Positions 17,934-26,979 of a DNA stretch of 64,000 bases are shown here, piece by piece. The first letter of the stretch is position 1. The number at the start of each line of letters is the position of its first letter. Origin of the DNA: Suicoccus acidiformans (GTDB taxonomy: Bacteria > Bacillota > Bacilli > Lactobacillales > Aerococcaceae); contig NZ_CP023434.1 of assembly GCF_003546865.1 (NCBI RefSeq), positions 2,418,001 to 2,482,000 of the forward strand. Reading direction: 5' to 3'. A model generated the notes under the pieces. The model had not been told where the DNA came from, made no database searches, and worked only from the letters and a program-made list of their open reading frames with translations. The position numbers and the translations under genes were made by a program.

Positions 17934-19397
17934 TTATTCGCTATCTTCAGCATCTTTTAAATACAGGTCACCTGTCACTTGAGATGTATGGATATTAGCT
18001 TGAGATGCGTCTGAATTCATGAAGCGCTGGATCACATGTGTATCATCTGCCTTTTCTTCACTGGCATTCGCTAGACGCGACTTAATGTTTGACGCATCAT
18101 TCGTTGAATACGCCCGAACATTCATCCCGCCAGGAACAGATACTTTAATATCCCCGCTAACGGTTTTTAAATTCATGTTCGCATCACTTGGTACACGTTT
18201 CGTAATATATATGCTACCAGCTAGGGTCTGGGCATCAATATTATTCACTTGGTTGATGACCCGAATATCCCCATTATACGTATGAATATCCGCAAAGGCA
18301 AAAGCCACTTCATTCAGTAAGGCATTCCCATTCACTTGCTGACTTTCGAAATGTTCAATTTCACTATTGGTTACGGTGATGTTCCCGTTCTTGCTATTAA
18401 CTTTAATGCTTTCGCTCGTTAACTGGTCAAGTTGAATGTCGCCATTCCAATTCTCAATTACAAAGCTTTGGTAAGCTCGTTTAGGTAGCCATAAGCTCCC
18501 TTTGAATAGAACACGCGGTGATTCGAAATCAAGGTAAATTTCTTGTTCATCCACGGATACAATCTCACCATTCTCCCAACTATCCAGTAAGGCTTGTTCG
18601 AAATTGCCATACAGTTGGGCGGTCCCGGCTAAATATATATGCTCTGCTTCATGGGTGTGAATATCGAGGCTACCATTCGGAATCCTCACCTTAACATTCT
18701 TAGCTGGCCCAGCGTCAACTTCCACTTCAAGCTTCTGTTCACTTTCTTTAATCCAAGGAATATTCATATTAAATTGAATATCTCGCATCTTGAAGTTGTC
18801 CATAAAGTCTTGTACGGAACCTTTCACCCATTTGCCAAGACGTTTGCCCTCTTGGCCAAATTGGCTTGCGGTATCTGTTACTTTCTCCGTATTACGTTCG
18901 AAGAACTCCTTCACGTCCTCAGTATAGGTCGAAACCCGCTTTCTCTGCAAGGCAGCTCGTTGGTTTTTGGCCTCATCCAATTCTTCATATAAGGCGGTAA
19001 TCTCTTTATCTAAATCATACTGGCGAATCTTCAGTTGCTCGACTTGCTCTTGCATCTCCTCTGTCAATGGATCAATTTCAGCAAGAATCTCAAATTCACG
19101 AATTCTTTGCTCTGCAATGACAAGCGCTTCTGCTTTCGTATCAATCTGCTTAGTTAAGCTGTCAATCTGCTCAGTATAGGATTCAATTTGTTGCTCATCT
19201 GCCTGGGTCGCCTGGCTGACTGCCTCTTCTTCATAGGTTTCATCTGTTGCCTCGGTATGTTCTGTCGTAGTCTCTTGTGCCTCTGAAAAAAACGTATCCA
19301 TCTGCTCATGACCTGCAGCTTCAAGTAAATCAAGTGCTTCTTCCATGGAAATAACATTCTGACGTACTAATTCGATAATCCGTTCTTTTGTCTCCAT
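17934..19397 (-). CDS. DUF4097 (toastrack) protein with coiled coil, YvlB/LiaG-like
   Basis: Cytoplasmic protein of 487 residues. The N-terminus (METKERIIELVRQNVISMEEALDLLE) is a short helical module found in YvlB-type proteins. A Glu-rich coiled coil (about 60-165) follows, then a C-terminal beta-helical DUF4097 region (about 230-487) with repeating turns such as NGDIQL, NGNITV, NGDIRV and SGDIKV. No signal peptide or membrane segment is visible. Its pairing with PspC suggests an anti-sigma-like or membrane-stress role, unproven. RBS AAGGAGG precedes ATG 19397. Confidence 0.85.
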   Translation of the reverse strand: METKERIIELVRQNVISMEEALDLLEAAGHEQMDTFFSEAQETTTEHTEATDETYEEEAVSQATQADEQQIESYTEQIDSLTKQIDTKAEALVIAEQRIREFEILAEIDPLTEEMQEQVEQLKIRQYDLDKEITALYEELDEAKNQRAALQRKRVSTYTEDVKEFFERNTEKVTDTASQFGQEGKRLGKWVKGSVQDFMDNFKMRDIQFNMNIPWIKESEQKLEVEVDAGPAKNVKVRIPNGSLDIHTHEAEHIYLAGTAQLYGNFEQALLDSWENGEIVSVDEQEIYLDFESPRVLFKGSLWLPKRAYQSFVIENWNGDIQLDQLTSESIKVNSKNGNITVTNSEIEHFESQQVNGNALLNEVAFAFADIHTYNGDIRVINQVNNIDAQTLAGSIYITKRVPSDANMNLKTVSGDIKVSVPGGMNVRAYSTNDASNIKSRLANASEEKADDTHVIQRFMNSDASQANIHTSQVTGDLYLKDAEDSE

Positions 19398-19599
19398 TTT
19401 ATGGCCTCCTTTTAATCGACCTTATTTTCTACACTATTATTATCTCAGCTTTTCCAAATCATTGCATAGGGCTTGAGTCTTATCTTTACCCAAGGCGATG
19501 ACATCAAACAATCCGCCTGCTTAGCCTAACGCTTCTTAAGTGTTGAACGCCATACAATGAAGGACTATTTCAGGTACGTAAAGCAGCAAAGAGATACCC

Positions 19600-22419
19600 T
19601 TACGCTAACATCCCTTTAAGGAATTGGCCGGTATAACTTGATGAAACTTGGCTGACTTCTTCCGGTGTTCCCGTAGCTACAACGGTGCCTCCCCCGTCGC
19701 CACCTTCTGGTCCCATATCAATAATATAATCCGCTGTTTTAATAACATCCAAATTATGTTCAATCACCACAACCGTATTTCCAGCTTCAACCAAGCGATT
19801 TAAAACAGCGAGTAACTTTTGGATATCGTGGGCATGTAGGCCAGTTGTAGGCTCATCCAGAATATAGAAGGTATCACCGGTCGCAATACGTTGCAATTCT
19901 GAGGCAAGCTTCATCCGCTGCGCTTCACCGCCAGATAAAGTTGTCGCTGATTGACCCAGTTGGACGTAACCTAAGCCAACATCAATCAAAGTCTGTATTT
20001 TACGGCGAATTTTCGGAATAGCTTCAAAGAATTCGACCGCTTCGTCGATAGTCATATCCAACACTTCAGAAATATTCTTCCCTTTATATTGAATCTCTAA
20101 GGTTTCTGAATTATAACGCGTTCCTTGACACACCTCACAAGGCACATAAACGTCGGGCAAGAAATGCATCTCAATCTGCTTAATCCCTTGTCCCTTACAA
20201 GCCTCACAACGGCCACCCTTCACATTAAAGCTAAAGCGACCTTTAGAATAACCTCTTTGCTTAGCCCCATTCGTCATGGCAAAAAGTTCCCGTATATCAT
20301 CAAATACGCCGGTATAAGTGGCCGGGTTACTGCGCGGCGTTCGCCCAATTGGACTTTGATCGATATCAATGACTTTATCCAAACCTTCCCAACCTTTAAT
20401 GTTTTTAAACTGACCAGGTTTCTCTTGAGTACTGGTCGTGCGCTTTTGGAGCGCAACTTTTAGAATATTATTGACCAGGCTGCTCTTACCAGAACCAGAA
20501 ACGCCCGTAACGCAGGTAAAGCGACCGAGTGGGAATTTCACATTTACATTCTTCAAGTTATTCTCTTTAGCTCCCGTGACTTCAACCCAGCCTAGGTCTT
20601 CATCACGTCTTTTATCTGGCACAGCAATCGATAGAGCCCCTGACAGATATTGGCCAGTAAGGGAGTCTTGATTAGCACTGACTTCTTCAGGTGTGCCGGC
20701 AGCTACTATTTCCCCGCCTTTATCTCCAGCACCTGGACCAATATCTATAATATAGTCTGATTCCATCATCGTCTCTTCATCGTGTTCTACGACAATTAAC
20801 GTATTGCCCAAATCACGCATTTGCTTCAATGAGTCGATGAGCTTTTGATTATCTCGTTGATGCAGGCCAATTGACGGCTCATCCAGTACATACATAACAC
20901 CACTTAAGTTGGAACCGATTTGAGTAGCCAGGCGAATCCGCTGGGCTTCCCCACCCGATAAGGAACCGGCGACCCGACTTAAGGTAAGATAATCCAAGCC
21001 GACATTATGCAAGAAAGTCAAGCGGTCATTGATTTCCTTTAAAATCGGCCGGGAAATAATTTCACCTTCAGAACTCAAGCTCAAATTCTGGAAATATTCG
21101 TGGGCTTGGCCAATCGACATATCCGCTACGTCTGCAATGTTCTTATCATTCACCCGCACCGATAAAGCCATTTCATTAAGTCGTTTACCTTGGCACGTAG
21201 GGCAAGGTAATTCATGCATATACGACCGCATCACATCGCGCATGGAATCCGAACTTGTCTCTCGGTAACGGCGCTCAACATTATTGACCACGCCTTCGAA
21301 TTCTCTTTGGACGGTTTTTTGAGCGCCGCGCATTGTTTTATACGTGAAGGTGAAGGAATGACCCGGATCGCCAAACTTCAAGCGTTCTTGAGCGTCTTTG
21401 GGTAAATCTTCGTAAGGCACATCCATGGGAATATCCCGGCTCTTACAATACTGCTCAAGCATCGATGGATAAAAGTCTGAGAATGACGACTTCCAAGGCA
21501 CAAAAGCTCCTTCCGCAAGGGTTAAGCTTTTATCCGGTAAAATTAAGTCTTCATCAACCGTTAAGCGTGACCCTAAACCATCACAACTCGGACAGGCACC
21601 AAAGGGCGCATTAAAGGAGAACAAGCGCGGTTCCAGTTGATCCACTGTAAAATCACAGAACGGACAGGCGAAATGCTCATTGAAATACATCGGCTCTCCA
21701 TCAATGACATCTACCACCATATAACCATCCGAGAAGCGCAAGGCTTGTTCTACCCCGTCAAAAAGTCGCGTCCGAATCGAGTCTTTGACAACAATTCGGT
21801 CAACAACTACTTCAATCGTATGGGCTTTATTCTTCTCGAGTTCAGGCACTTCGCTTATATCGTGTATTTCACCATCGACTCGAACACGAATATAGCCGTC
21901 TTGTTGAATCTTCTCTAATAAACGCTTATGTTGGCCTTTCCGATTTCTAACAGCTGGTGACAATAGTTGAATACGGGTTCGCTCGGGCAACTCCATAATT
22001 TTATCAACCATCTGTTCTGGTGATTGTCGTTCAATCGGAATATTGTGGTTGGGACAATAAGGAGTTCCTACCCGGGCATACAATAAGCGCAGGTAATCAT
22101 TAATCTCAGTCTGGGTCCCAACGGTCGATCTCGGGTTATGACTCGTAGTCTTCTGGTCGATGGAAATAGCTGGTGATAAACCGTCGATGGAATCCACATC
22201 CGGCTTATCCATTTGACCTAGAAACTGTCTGGCATAGGCAGAGAGGCTTTCCACGTACCGTCTCTGACCTTCTGCATATAGGGTATGAAAGGCTAATGAG
22301 CTTTTCCCCGAACCCGAAAGTCCGGTAATTACAACTAACTCATTGCGCGGAATACGTAAATCTACATTCTTTAAATTATGAGTGCGTGCACCTTTAACTT
22401 CAATATATTCATTTGCCAT
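19600..22419 (-). CDS. uvrA: Excinuclease ABC subunit A
   Basis: Damage-sensing ATPase of nucleotide excision repair. It is 939 residues with two ABC modules: Walker [13 protein letters not shown] (about 30) and [12 protein letters not shown] (about 640), signatures [12 protein letters not shown] and [12 protein letters not shown], and Walker [13 protein letters not shown] and [12 protein letters not shown]. Zinc-binding cysteines are visible in CPFC/CPSC and CEAC/CEVC. uvrB, the usual operon partner, is not adjacent; the pst block lies upstream. A LexA-type box on its promoter points to SOS control. Confidence 0.98.
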   Translation of the reverse strand: MANEYIEVKGARTHNLKNVDLRIPRNELVVITGLSGSGKSSLAFHTLYAEGQRRYVESLSAYARQFLGQMDKPDVDSIDGLSPAISIDQKTTSHNPRSTVGTQTEINDYLRLLYARVGTPYCPNHNIPIERQSPEQMVDKIMELPERTRIQLLSPAVRNRKGQHKRLLEKIQQDGYIRVRVDGEIHDISEVPELEKNKAHTIEVVVDRIVVKDSIRTRLFDGVEQALRFSDGYMVVDVIDGEPMYFNEHFACPFCDFTVDQLEPRLFSFNAPFGACPSCDGLGSRLTVDEDLILPDKSLTLAEGAFVPWKSSFSDFYPSMLEQYCKSRDIPMDVPYEDLPKDAQERLKFGDPGHSFTFTYKTMRGAQKTVQREFEGVVNNVERRYRETSSDSMRDVMRSYMHELPCPTCQGKRLNEMALSVRVNDKNIADVADMSIGQAHEYFQNLSLSSEGEIISRPILKEINDRLTFLHNVGLDYLTLSRVAGSLSGGEAQRIRLATQIGSNLSGVMYVLDEPSIGLHQRDNQKLIDSLKQMRDLGNTLIVVEHDEETMMESDYIIDIGPGAGDKGGEIVAAGTPEEVSANQDSLTGQYLSGALSIAVPDKRRDEDLGWVEVTGAKENNLKNVNVKFPLGRFTCVTGVSGSGKSSLVNNILKVALQKRTTSTQEKPGQFKNIKGWEGLDKVIDIDQSPIGRTPRSNPATYTGVFDDIRELFAMTNGAKQRGYSKGRFSFNVKGGRCEACKGQGIKQIEMHFLPDVYVPCEVCQGTRYNSETLEIQYKGKNISEVLDMTIDEAVEFFEAIPKIRRKIQTLIDVGLGYVQLGQSATTLSGGEAQRMKLASELQRIATGDTFYILDEPTTGLHAHDIQKLLAVLNRLVEAGNTVVVIEHNLDVIKTADYIIDMGPEGGDGGGTVVATGTPEEVSQVSSSYTGQFLKGMLA

Positions 22420-22456
22420 CTATCTATCACTCACCTCTTTGTTTATTGACCCTTAT

Positions 22457-22497
22457 ATTATATCACACCTGTAGCCGATACCATAAACATCTGTTCG
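22457..22497 (-). promoter_or_regulatory. uvrA promoter with LexA/DinR SOS box
   Basis: On the minus strand an extended -10, TGATATAAT, lies with its TATAAT at 22457-22462. CGAACAGATGTTT (22485-22497) matches the Gram-positive SOS box CGAAC-N4-GTT and abuts the -35 position. LexA binding there would block transcription until DNA damage. Confidence 0.75.
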
Positions 22498-22517
22498 TTT
22501 ATTTGAAGTTTTCGCCA

Positions 22518-22549
22518 AAAGAAAAAGCACACCCCAGGCGGGTGTGCTT
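22518..22549 (-). terminator. Terminator of pstS
   Basis: A perfect 10-bp stem AAGCACACCC / GGGTGTGCTT with a 5-nt loop, followed on the minus strand by TTTTCTTTT. Confidence 0.9.
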
Positions 22550-22592
22550 CAGATAATGTCAGTTACTCCAATGAGTAAGTTTATCGCTTAGC

Positions 22593-23444
22593 TTATTTTA
22601 CAGCTTCTTCCCATTCAGTGATTTCACCTAAGAAGATTGAACGAATTGCGTCTAATGATAAGTCAGTTGCTGGGTTGTCGTTATTTACGATAACAGCAAT
22701 ACCATCTAATGCAATCGCTTGATGCTCTAAAGCACCTGCTTCGTCTTCATCAAGGGCACGAGATGCCATACCAATGTCAGCTGTTCCATCTTGAGCTGCT
22801 GCCATACCTGCTGATGAACCGTTAGCAGTGATATTCACTGTAACACCTTCGTTAAGAGCTTGGTACTCTTCAGCAAGTTTCTCCATTACTGGAGATACAG
22901 ACGTTGAACCAACAACTTCGACAGTTCCTTCTACACCAGCTGCTTCATATGCTGGAGCTTCTTCGTCAACTGAAATGTATCCTTCTTCAACAACAACTGC
23001 TTGACCTTCTGCAGAGTTAATGAAGTTTAAGAAGTCTTGTGCAACTTCAGATAAATCACCACTCCAAGCTACGTTGAATGGACGAGCGATTGGGTAATCT
23101 TCACTTGCAATGTTTTCTGCTGTAGCTTCAACACCGTCAACTGTTACAGCTTTAACAGAATCATCTAAAGATCCTAAAGAGATGTAACCAATTGCTTGAG
23201 CATCTTGCCCAACTGTTTGCATAACACCGTTTGTTGAGTTTTGGATTGCAGCAGATTGTGTTGTCATGTCGTCGTCGTTTTCGTCAACAACACCAACGAT
23301 CTCTACGAAAGCCCCACGGGTACCAGATCCATCTTCACGAGAAATAACGCTAATTGCGCCTTCTTGTGCGAATACAGGGGCTACTGCAGATAGAGTTAAT
23401 CCTGCTACGGCTAAAATCGGTAAAGCTTTGAATGTTTTTTTCAT
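22593..23444 (-). CDS. pstS: Phosphate-binding protein PstS, circularly permuted, no lipobox
   Basis: Extracellular phosphate receptor for the PstABC importer. It is 283 residues from ATG 23444 (an ATG nine bases earlier sits too close to GAGGAG). The signal peptide ends PVFA-QEG. There is no cysteine at all, so it is not a lipoprotein. The segment order is unusual: the phosphate-loop motif EDGSGTRG, normally in the second half, comes first (37-44). The usual N-terminal segment VVGSTSVSPVMEKL and NGSSAG come last (177-213), and the protein stops at FLGEITEWEE, where ordinary PstS would continue into the SGTR part. All PBP elements are present. I recall similarly ordered PstS proteins in other Firmicutes. 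Pho boxes precede the gene. Confidence 0.9.
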   Translation of the reverse strand: MKKTFKALPILAVAGLTLSAVAPVFAQEGAISVISREDGSGTRGAFVEIVGVVDENDDDMTTQSAAIQNSTNGVMQTVGQDAQAIGYISLGSLDDSVKAVTVDGVEATAENIASEDYPIARPFNVAWSGDLSEVAQDFLNFINSAEGQAVVVEEGYISVDEEAPAYEAAGVEGTVEVVGSTSVSPVMEKLAEEYQALNEGVTVNITANGSSAGMAAAQDGTADIGMASRALDEDEAGALEHQAIALDGIAVIVNNDNPATDLSLDAIRSIFLGEITEWEEAVK

Positions 23445-23529
23445 TAAACACATCTCCTCTAAATTAAATGCTATTCTACAATCAATTCGACAAATCTCTC
23501 AAACATTAGTCACATGCCAGTACAAGTGT

Positions 23530-23583
23530 ATTATAACGGACTACTGTAAATTTTATGTAAATTTATCGTTAATATGCTGTAAA
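23530..23583 (-). promoter_or_regulatory. PhoP-type promoter of pstS (four direct repeats)
   Basis: On the minus strand TTTACA, TTAACG, TTTACA and TTTACA repeat every 11 bp exactly (23578-23583, 23567-23572, 23556-23561, 23545-23550), then 9 bp, then TATAAT at 23530-23535. This fits the PhoP box TT(A/T/C)ACA with 11-bp period and implies activation during phosphate starvation. Confidence 0.85.
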
Positions 23584-23597
23584 TTTATGCCTATGGC

Positions 23598-24254
23598 TTA
23601 GTTTAATTCGACAATTTCGCCGGAATTCAAGTAAATAATCCGTTCACAAATATTTGTTACATAATCCCCAATTCGTTCTAAACTGCCTGCAATATTTAAA
23701 TAGCTTATTCCTACAGATACAACTTCGGTATTCTTTTCCATGCGCTCAGCTGTCTCTTGATATACTTGCTTCAAGAGTAAGTCAACTTGATTATCGCGTT
23801 GAGCAATTGCGCGGGCCTTCTCAACATTATTGTCTACGTAAGCGTCAAGAACATCGGTAATCATCTCTTCAGTAATTTCAGCCATGCGATTGACTAAATC
23901 TAAGAAGACAGATACTTCTGTTTCTTTTTCTTGACTGCGGATTACATTACGGGCGATCTTAGCAGCATGGTCAGCCATCCGCTCAATATCAGAACTTGCC
24001 AGTAAAATCGTAAAAATACGACGCAAATCTTCTGAAACAGGTTGCTGTAAGACAATTAAACGATAGGCCTCTTGTTCAATCTCTGCGGTGAGTGCATTAA
24101 TACGTAAGTCATCGGCTACAACTTCGTGAGCCAATTCTTTATCGTGATTATTTAAAGCTTGCATCGCTTTGTGCAAGGATTCATTGGAGGCATTACCTAA
24201 ACGTGTTAAATTATCGCCGAACTTTGCTAAATCTTGATTGAATGCTTCTCTCAT
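23598..24254 (-). CDS. phoU: Phosphate transport regulator PhoU
   Basis: Couples the Pst importer to the PhoR kinase so that the Pho response is off when phosphate is plentiful. It is 218 residues, all helical, with two PhoU repeats carrying the metal-binding pattern (DIERMADHAAKIA and SLERIGDYVTNICE). It lies 42 nt after pstB in the pstCAB-phoU unit, with pstS following under its own promoter. RBS AAGGAGTG precedes the ATG. Confidence 0.96.
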   Translation of the reverse strand: MREAFNQDLAKFGDNLTRLGNASNESLHKAMQALNNHDKELAHEVVADDLRINALTAEIEQEAYRLIVLQQPVSEDLRRIFTILLASSDIERMADHAAKIARNVIRSQEKETEVSVFLDLVNRMAEITEEMITDVLDAYVDNNVEKARAIAQRDNQVDLLLKQVYQETAERMEKNTEVVSVGISYLNIAGSLERIGDYVTNICERIIYLNSGEIVELN

Positions 24255-24296
24255 TTTTCCACACTCCTTTTCCTTAACAATTAATTATACACCTGA

Positions 24297-25055
24297 TTAA
24301 CCAAAGCGTCCAGAAATATAGTCATCTGTTCGTTCATCTGACGGATTACTGAAGATTTTCTCCGTTTCGTCAAATTCAACAACTTCACCCGTTAAGAAGA
24401 AGGCTGTCTTATCAGAGATACGTGCAGCTTGTTGCATGTTGTGGGTAACAATAACAACCGTATACGTTTCTTTCAAATCATCAATTAACTCTTCAATTTT
24501 ACCTGTGGAGATTGGATCCAAAGCTGACGTTGGCTCGTCCATTAACAAGACTTCTGGTTCATTGGCAATTGCACGTGCAATACAGATCCGTTGCTGTTGT
24601 CCACCAGAAATTTCCGTGGCATTACGGTTCAACTTATCTTTAACTTCATCCCAAATGGCAGCTGATTTCAAACTTGTTTCCACAATATTATCTAATTCAT
24701 GCTTGTCCGAGATACCATGGGTACGCGGTCCATAGGCAATGTTATCATAAATACTTTTCGGGAAAGGATTTGGATGTTGGAAGACCATTCCTACACGCTT
24801 GCGCAGTAGGTTAACATTGTAGTCTTTCTGGTAAATGTCTTCACCGTCCAGTGCAATTAACCCATCTACCTTAGCACCAGGAGTTAAATCTTGCATTCTA
24901 TTTAATGTCTTAAGAAATGTAGATTTACCACAGCCAGATGGACCAATAAAAGCTGTAACTAGCTTTTCTTCAATATCCATATTAATTCCTTTTAATGCTT
25001 GGAAATCTCCGTAGTAGAAATCTAAATCTTGAATCTTAAATTTAGTATTAGCCAT
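24297..25055 (-). CDS. pstB: Phosphate ABC transporter ATP-binding protein
   Basis: ATPase of the high-affinity phosphate importer, 252 residues. Walker [18 protein letters not shown], signature [15 protein letters not shown], Walker [15 protein letters not shown] and the switch His in VTHNMQQ are all present. Its ATG directly follows the pstA stop, with AGGAGG inside the pstA end. Only one pstB copy is present, whereas many Lactobacillales carry two. Confidence 0.97.
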   Translation of the reverse strand: MANTKFKIQDLDFYYGDFQALKGINMDIEEKLVTAFIGPSGCGKSTFLKTLNRMQDLTPGAKVDGLIALDGEDIYQKDYNVNLLRKRVGMVFQHPNPFPKSIYDNIAYGPRTHGISDKHELDNIVETSLKSAAIWDEVKDKLNRNATEISGGQQQRICIARAIANEPEVLLMDEPTSALDPISTGKIEELIDDLKETYTVVIVTHNMQQAARISDKTAFFLTGEVVEFDETEKIFSNPSDERTDDYISGRFG

Positions 25056-25883
25056 CTATTTTCCTCCTGTACCTAACTTACGACTAATGACGGTGGACAG
25101 CCAGTTAATTAATAACACAATAACAATCAGAATTGTTGCGGTTGCATAAGCTTCTTTAACATGGAAGCCTTCTTGAGAAAGGACATACATATGTACGGCA
25201 AGCGTACGACCAGATGAACTTAGGCCTTGCAAGAGTTGCCCTGAAGAACCTAAGGTATAAATTAAAGCGGCGGACTCCCCTACAATACGACCAATCGCAA
25301 GGATAATCCCGGATAGAATCCCTGGCATCGCCACAGGTAGTACGACCGTAAAGATGGTCCGCAATTGTCCCGCACCGAGAGCTAAACTACCCATTCGCAG
25401 TGAATCGTTCACTGAGCGCAAAGCTTCTTCTGTTGAAGAAATAATAAGAGGAAGAATCATAATCGTAATCGTAAAAATCCCTGCATAGTGAGAGTAGCCC
25501 AAACCTAGACGTTGGGAAGACACGAAGAAGAGCATCCCGAATAAACCGTAAACAATCGATGGCACGGCCGCCAATGTATCCGTAGCCAAACGAATAATCG
25601 GCAAGAACTTACTATCACGATCAGCATACTCTACTAAGTAGAAACCTGTAAAGACGCCAATTGGCACCGCAATAAGTAAAGCAATGAGAATAATAATTAA
25701 CGTAGAGATAATCGCTGGCATCATTGAGACATTATCAGTTGTATATTTCAACGAGAACATATCCAGACTCAAGGCCGGGACACCATTCCAAAGAATAAAC
25801 AGAATAATAAATAGAAGCATCCCTAATGTGAAAGCTGCTGACAACCAGGCGAAAAACTTAACCCAATTAAACCCTTTATTCAT
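25056..25883 (-). CDS. pstA: Phosphate ABC transporter permease PstA
   Basis: Membrane channel subunit, 275 residues with six predicted membrane segments. The permease loop for contact with PstB reads EEALRSVNDSLRMGSLALGAGQLRTIFTVVLP. The start codon overlaps the pstC stop by one base (TAATG). The N-terminal segment (MNKGFNWVKFFAWLSAAFTLGML) is an uncleaved membrane helix. Confidence 0.95.
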   Translation of the reverse strand: MNKGFNWVKFFAWLSAAFTLGMLLFIILFILWNGVPALSLDMFSLKYTTDNVSMMPAIISTLIIILIALLIAVPIGVFTGFYLVEYADRDSKFLPIIRLATDTLAAVPSIVYGLFGMLFFVSSQRLGLGYSHYAGIFTITIMILPLIISSTEEALRSVNDSLRMGSLALGAGQLRTIFTVVLPVAMPGILSGIILAIGRIVGESAALIYTLGSSGQLLQGLSSSGRTLAVHMYVLSQEGFHVKEAYATATILIVIVLLINWLSTVISRKLGTGGK

Positions 25884-26746
25884 TAGTCATTCCCCTCTCT
25901 TGATTTAATATACATGAAGACTGCATTAATAATGAGAATGAATATGAATAAAACAACTGCTGTTGCAATAAGCGCCTCTTGATGTCGACCAGAAGCGTAA
26001 CCCATCTCAAGTACGATATTCGTCGTCAATGTCCGCACACCTTGGTTAAGCCCGGATGGAATAACGGGTTGGTTCCCTGTAACCAGAATAACCGCCATCG
26101 TTTCACCGATCGCCCGACCAATCCCTAAAATCACAGCGGAAATAATCCCTGATTTAGCCGCAGGTACCACTACATTCATAACGGAACGCTCATGAGTCGC
26201 CCCTAAACCAACACTAGCCTCATAATATGAGCGTGGAATTGCCCGAATACTCGACTCTGACAAACCAATAATCGTCGGTAGAATCATAATCCCTAATAAG
26301 ACCGACGCCGTCACAATATTCATCCCAGTACCACCCAAGAGATTTCTTGAAATCGGTACAAACACTTGCAAAGCAAAGAACCCGTATACAATCGATGGAA
26401 TTGCCGCCATCATATTAATCGCTGGTTTAGCGAAACGATACAAGTTCGGTGGACAAAAATGCGCCATAAAAATGGACGTCATAATACCAACCGGCACCCC
26501 TACAATAACCGCACCAAGGGTTACAATAATCGAACCCACAATCATTGGTAAGATACCAAATTTAGGATTAGATGCTGTAGGTCTCCATTCTGTTCCGAAT
26601 ATGAAATTCGTCACTCCCTCTTCCAATATAAAAGGCAAGCCTCCTTCGAAGATGAAGTAGAAAATCAAGATAATCGAGATAACCGATAGTGAAGCAGCAA
26701 ACATAAATACATACTTCATAAAGGTCTCTTTAAAATCGCTTCCCAT
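25883..26746 (-). CDS. pstC: Phosphate ABC transporter permease PstC
   Basis: Partner channel subunit, 287 residues from ATG 26746, chosen because AAGGAG lies upstream and because a longer reading (to 26812) would start inside the -10. It has six membrane segments. The coupling loop is ESSIRAIPRSYYEASVGLGATHERSVMNVVVP. First gene of pstC-pstA-pstB-phoU, directly behind a PhoP-type promoter. Confidence 0.95.
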   Translation of the reverse strand: MGSDFKETFMKYVFMFAASLSVISIILIFYFIFEGGLPFILEEGVTNFIFGTEWRPTASNPKFGILPMIVGSIIVTLGAVIVGVPVGIMTSIFMAHFCPPNLYRFAKPAINMMAAIPSIVYGFFALQVFVPISRNLLGGTGMNIVTASVLLGIMILPTIIGLSESSIRAIPRSYYEASVGLGATHERSVMNVVVPAAKSGIISAVILGIGRAIGETMAVILVTGNQPVIPSGLNQGVRTLTTNIVLEMGYASGRHQEALIATAVVLFIFILIINAVFMYIKSREGND

Positions 26747-26810
26747 AATACAACTCCTTGCTTTATTTAAATATCCTCTAACATAGCGACAATAACACAA
26801 TATCAAATCC

Positions 26811-26853
26811 ATTATAACCTTCTATTGTAAATTTTATGTAAAGTTTTCGTAAG
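26811..26853 (-). promoter_or_regulatory. PhoP-type promoter of pstCAB-phoU
   Basis: On the minus strand CTTACG, TTTACA and TTTACA are spaced by exactly 11 bp (26848-26853, 26837-26842, 26826-26831), then 9 bp, then TATAAT at 26811-26816. The core TTTACATAAAATTTACA and the 9-bp spacing equal those at the pstS promoter. Confidence 0.85.
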
Positions 26854-26944
26854 GAAACGTTTTTTCGGCCATATTGTTAATTTTTAATTGCCAAAGCCAT
26901 GTTTATTGCATCCCTAAGCCGTTCTCCGAATCACCCTTACCCAG

Positions 26945-26970
26945 CAAAAAGACTGGTCCAGCCAGTCTTT
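26945..26970 (-). terminator. Terminator of phoPR
   Basis: A perfect 9-bp stem AAAGACTGG / CCAGTCTTT with a 5-nt loop, then a T run on the minus strand. It separates phoPR from the pst operon. Confidence 0.85.
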
Positions 26971-26979
26971 GCTAAGTAT

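Noticed and set aside
19398-19599. Gene or regulatory RNA between uvrA and the YvlB-like gene
   Set aside because: About 200 bases with no start-RBS pair, no coding-like frame and no convincing hairpin with T run.
20125-22000. Several plus-strand ORFs of 60-112 residues opposite uvrA
   Set aside because: They are shadows of the strongly conserved uvrA frame and have no RBS or recognisable protein features.
26848-26863. GGAAACGTTTTTTC near the pstC promoter as a cre box
   Set aside because: Two fixed positions fail; the overlapping PhoP repeats explain the region better.
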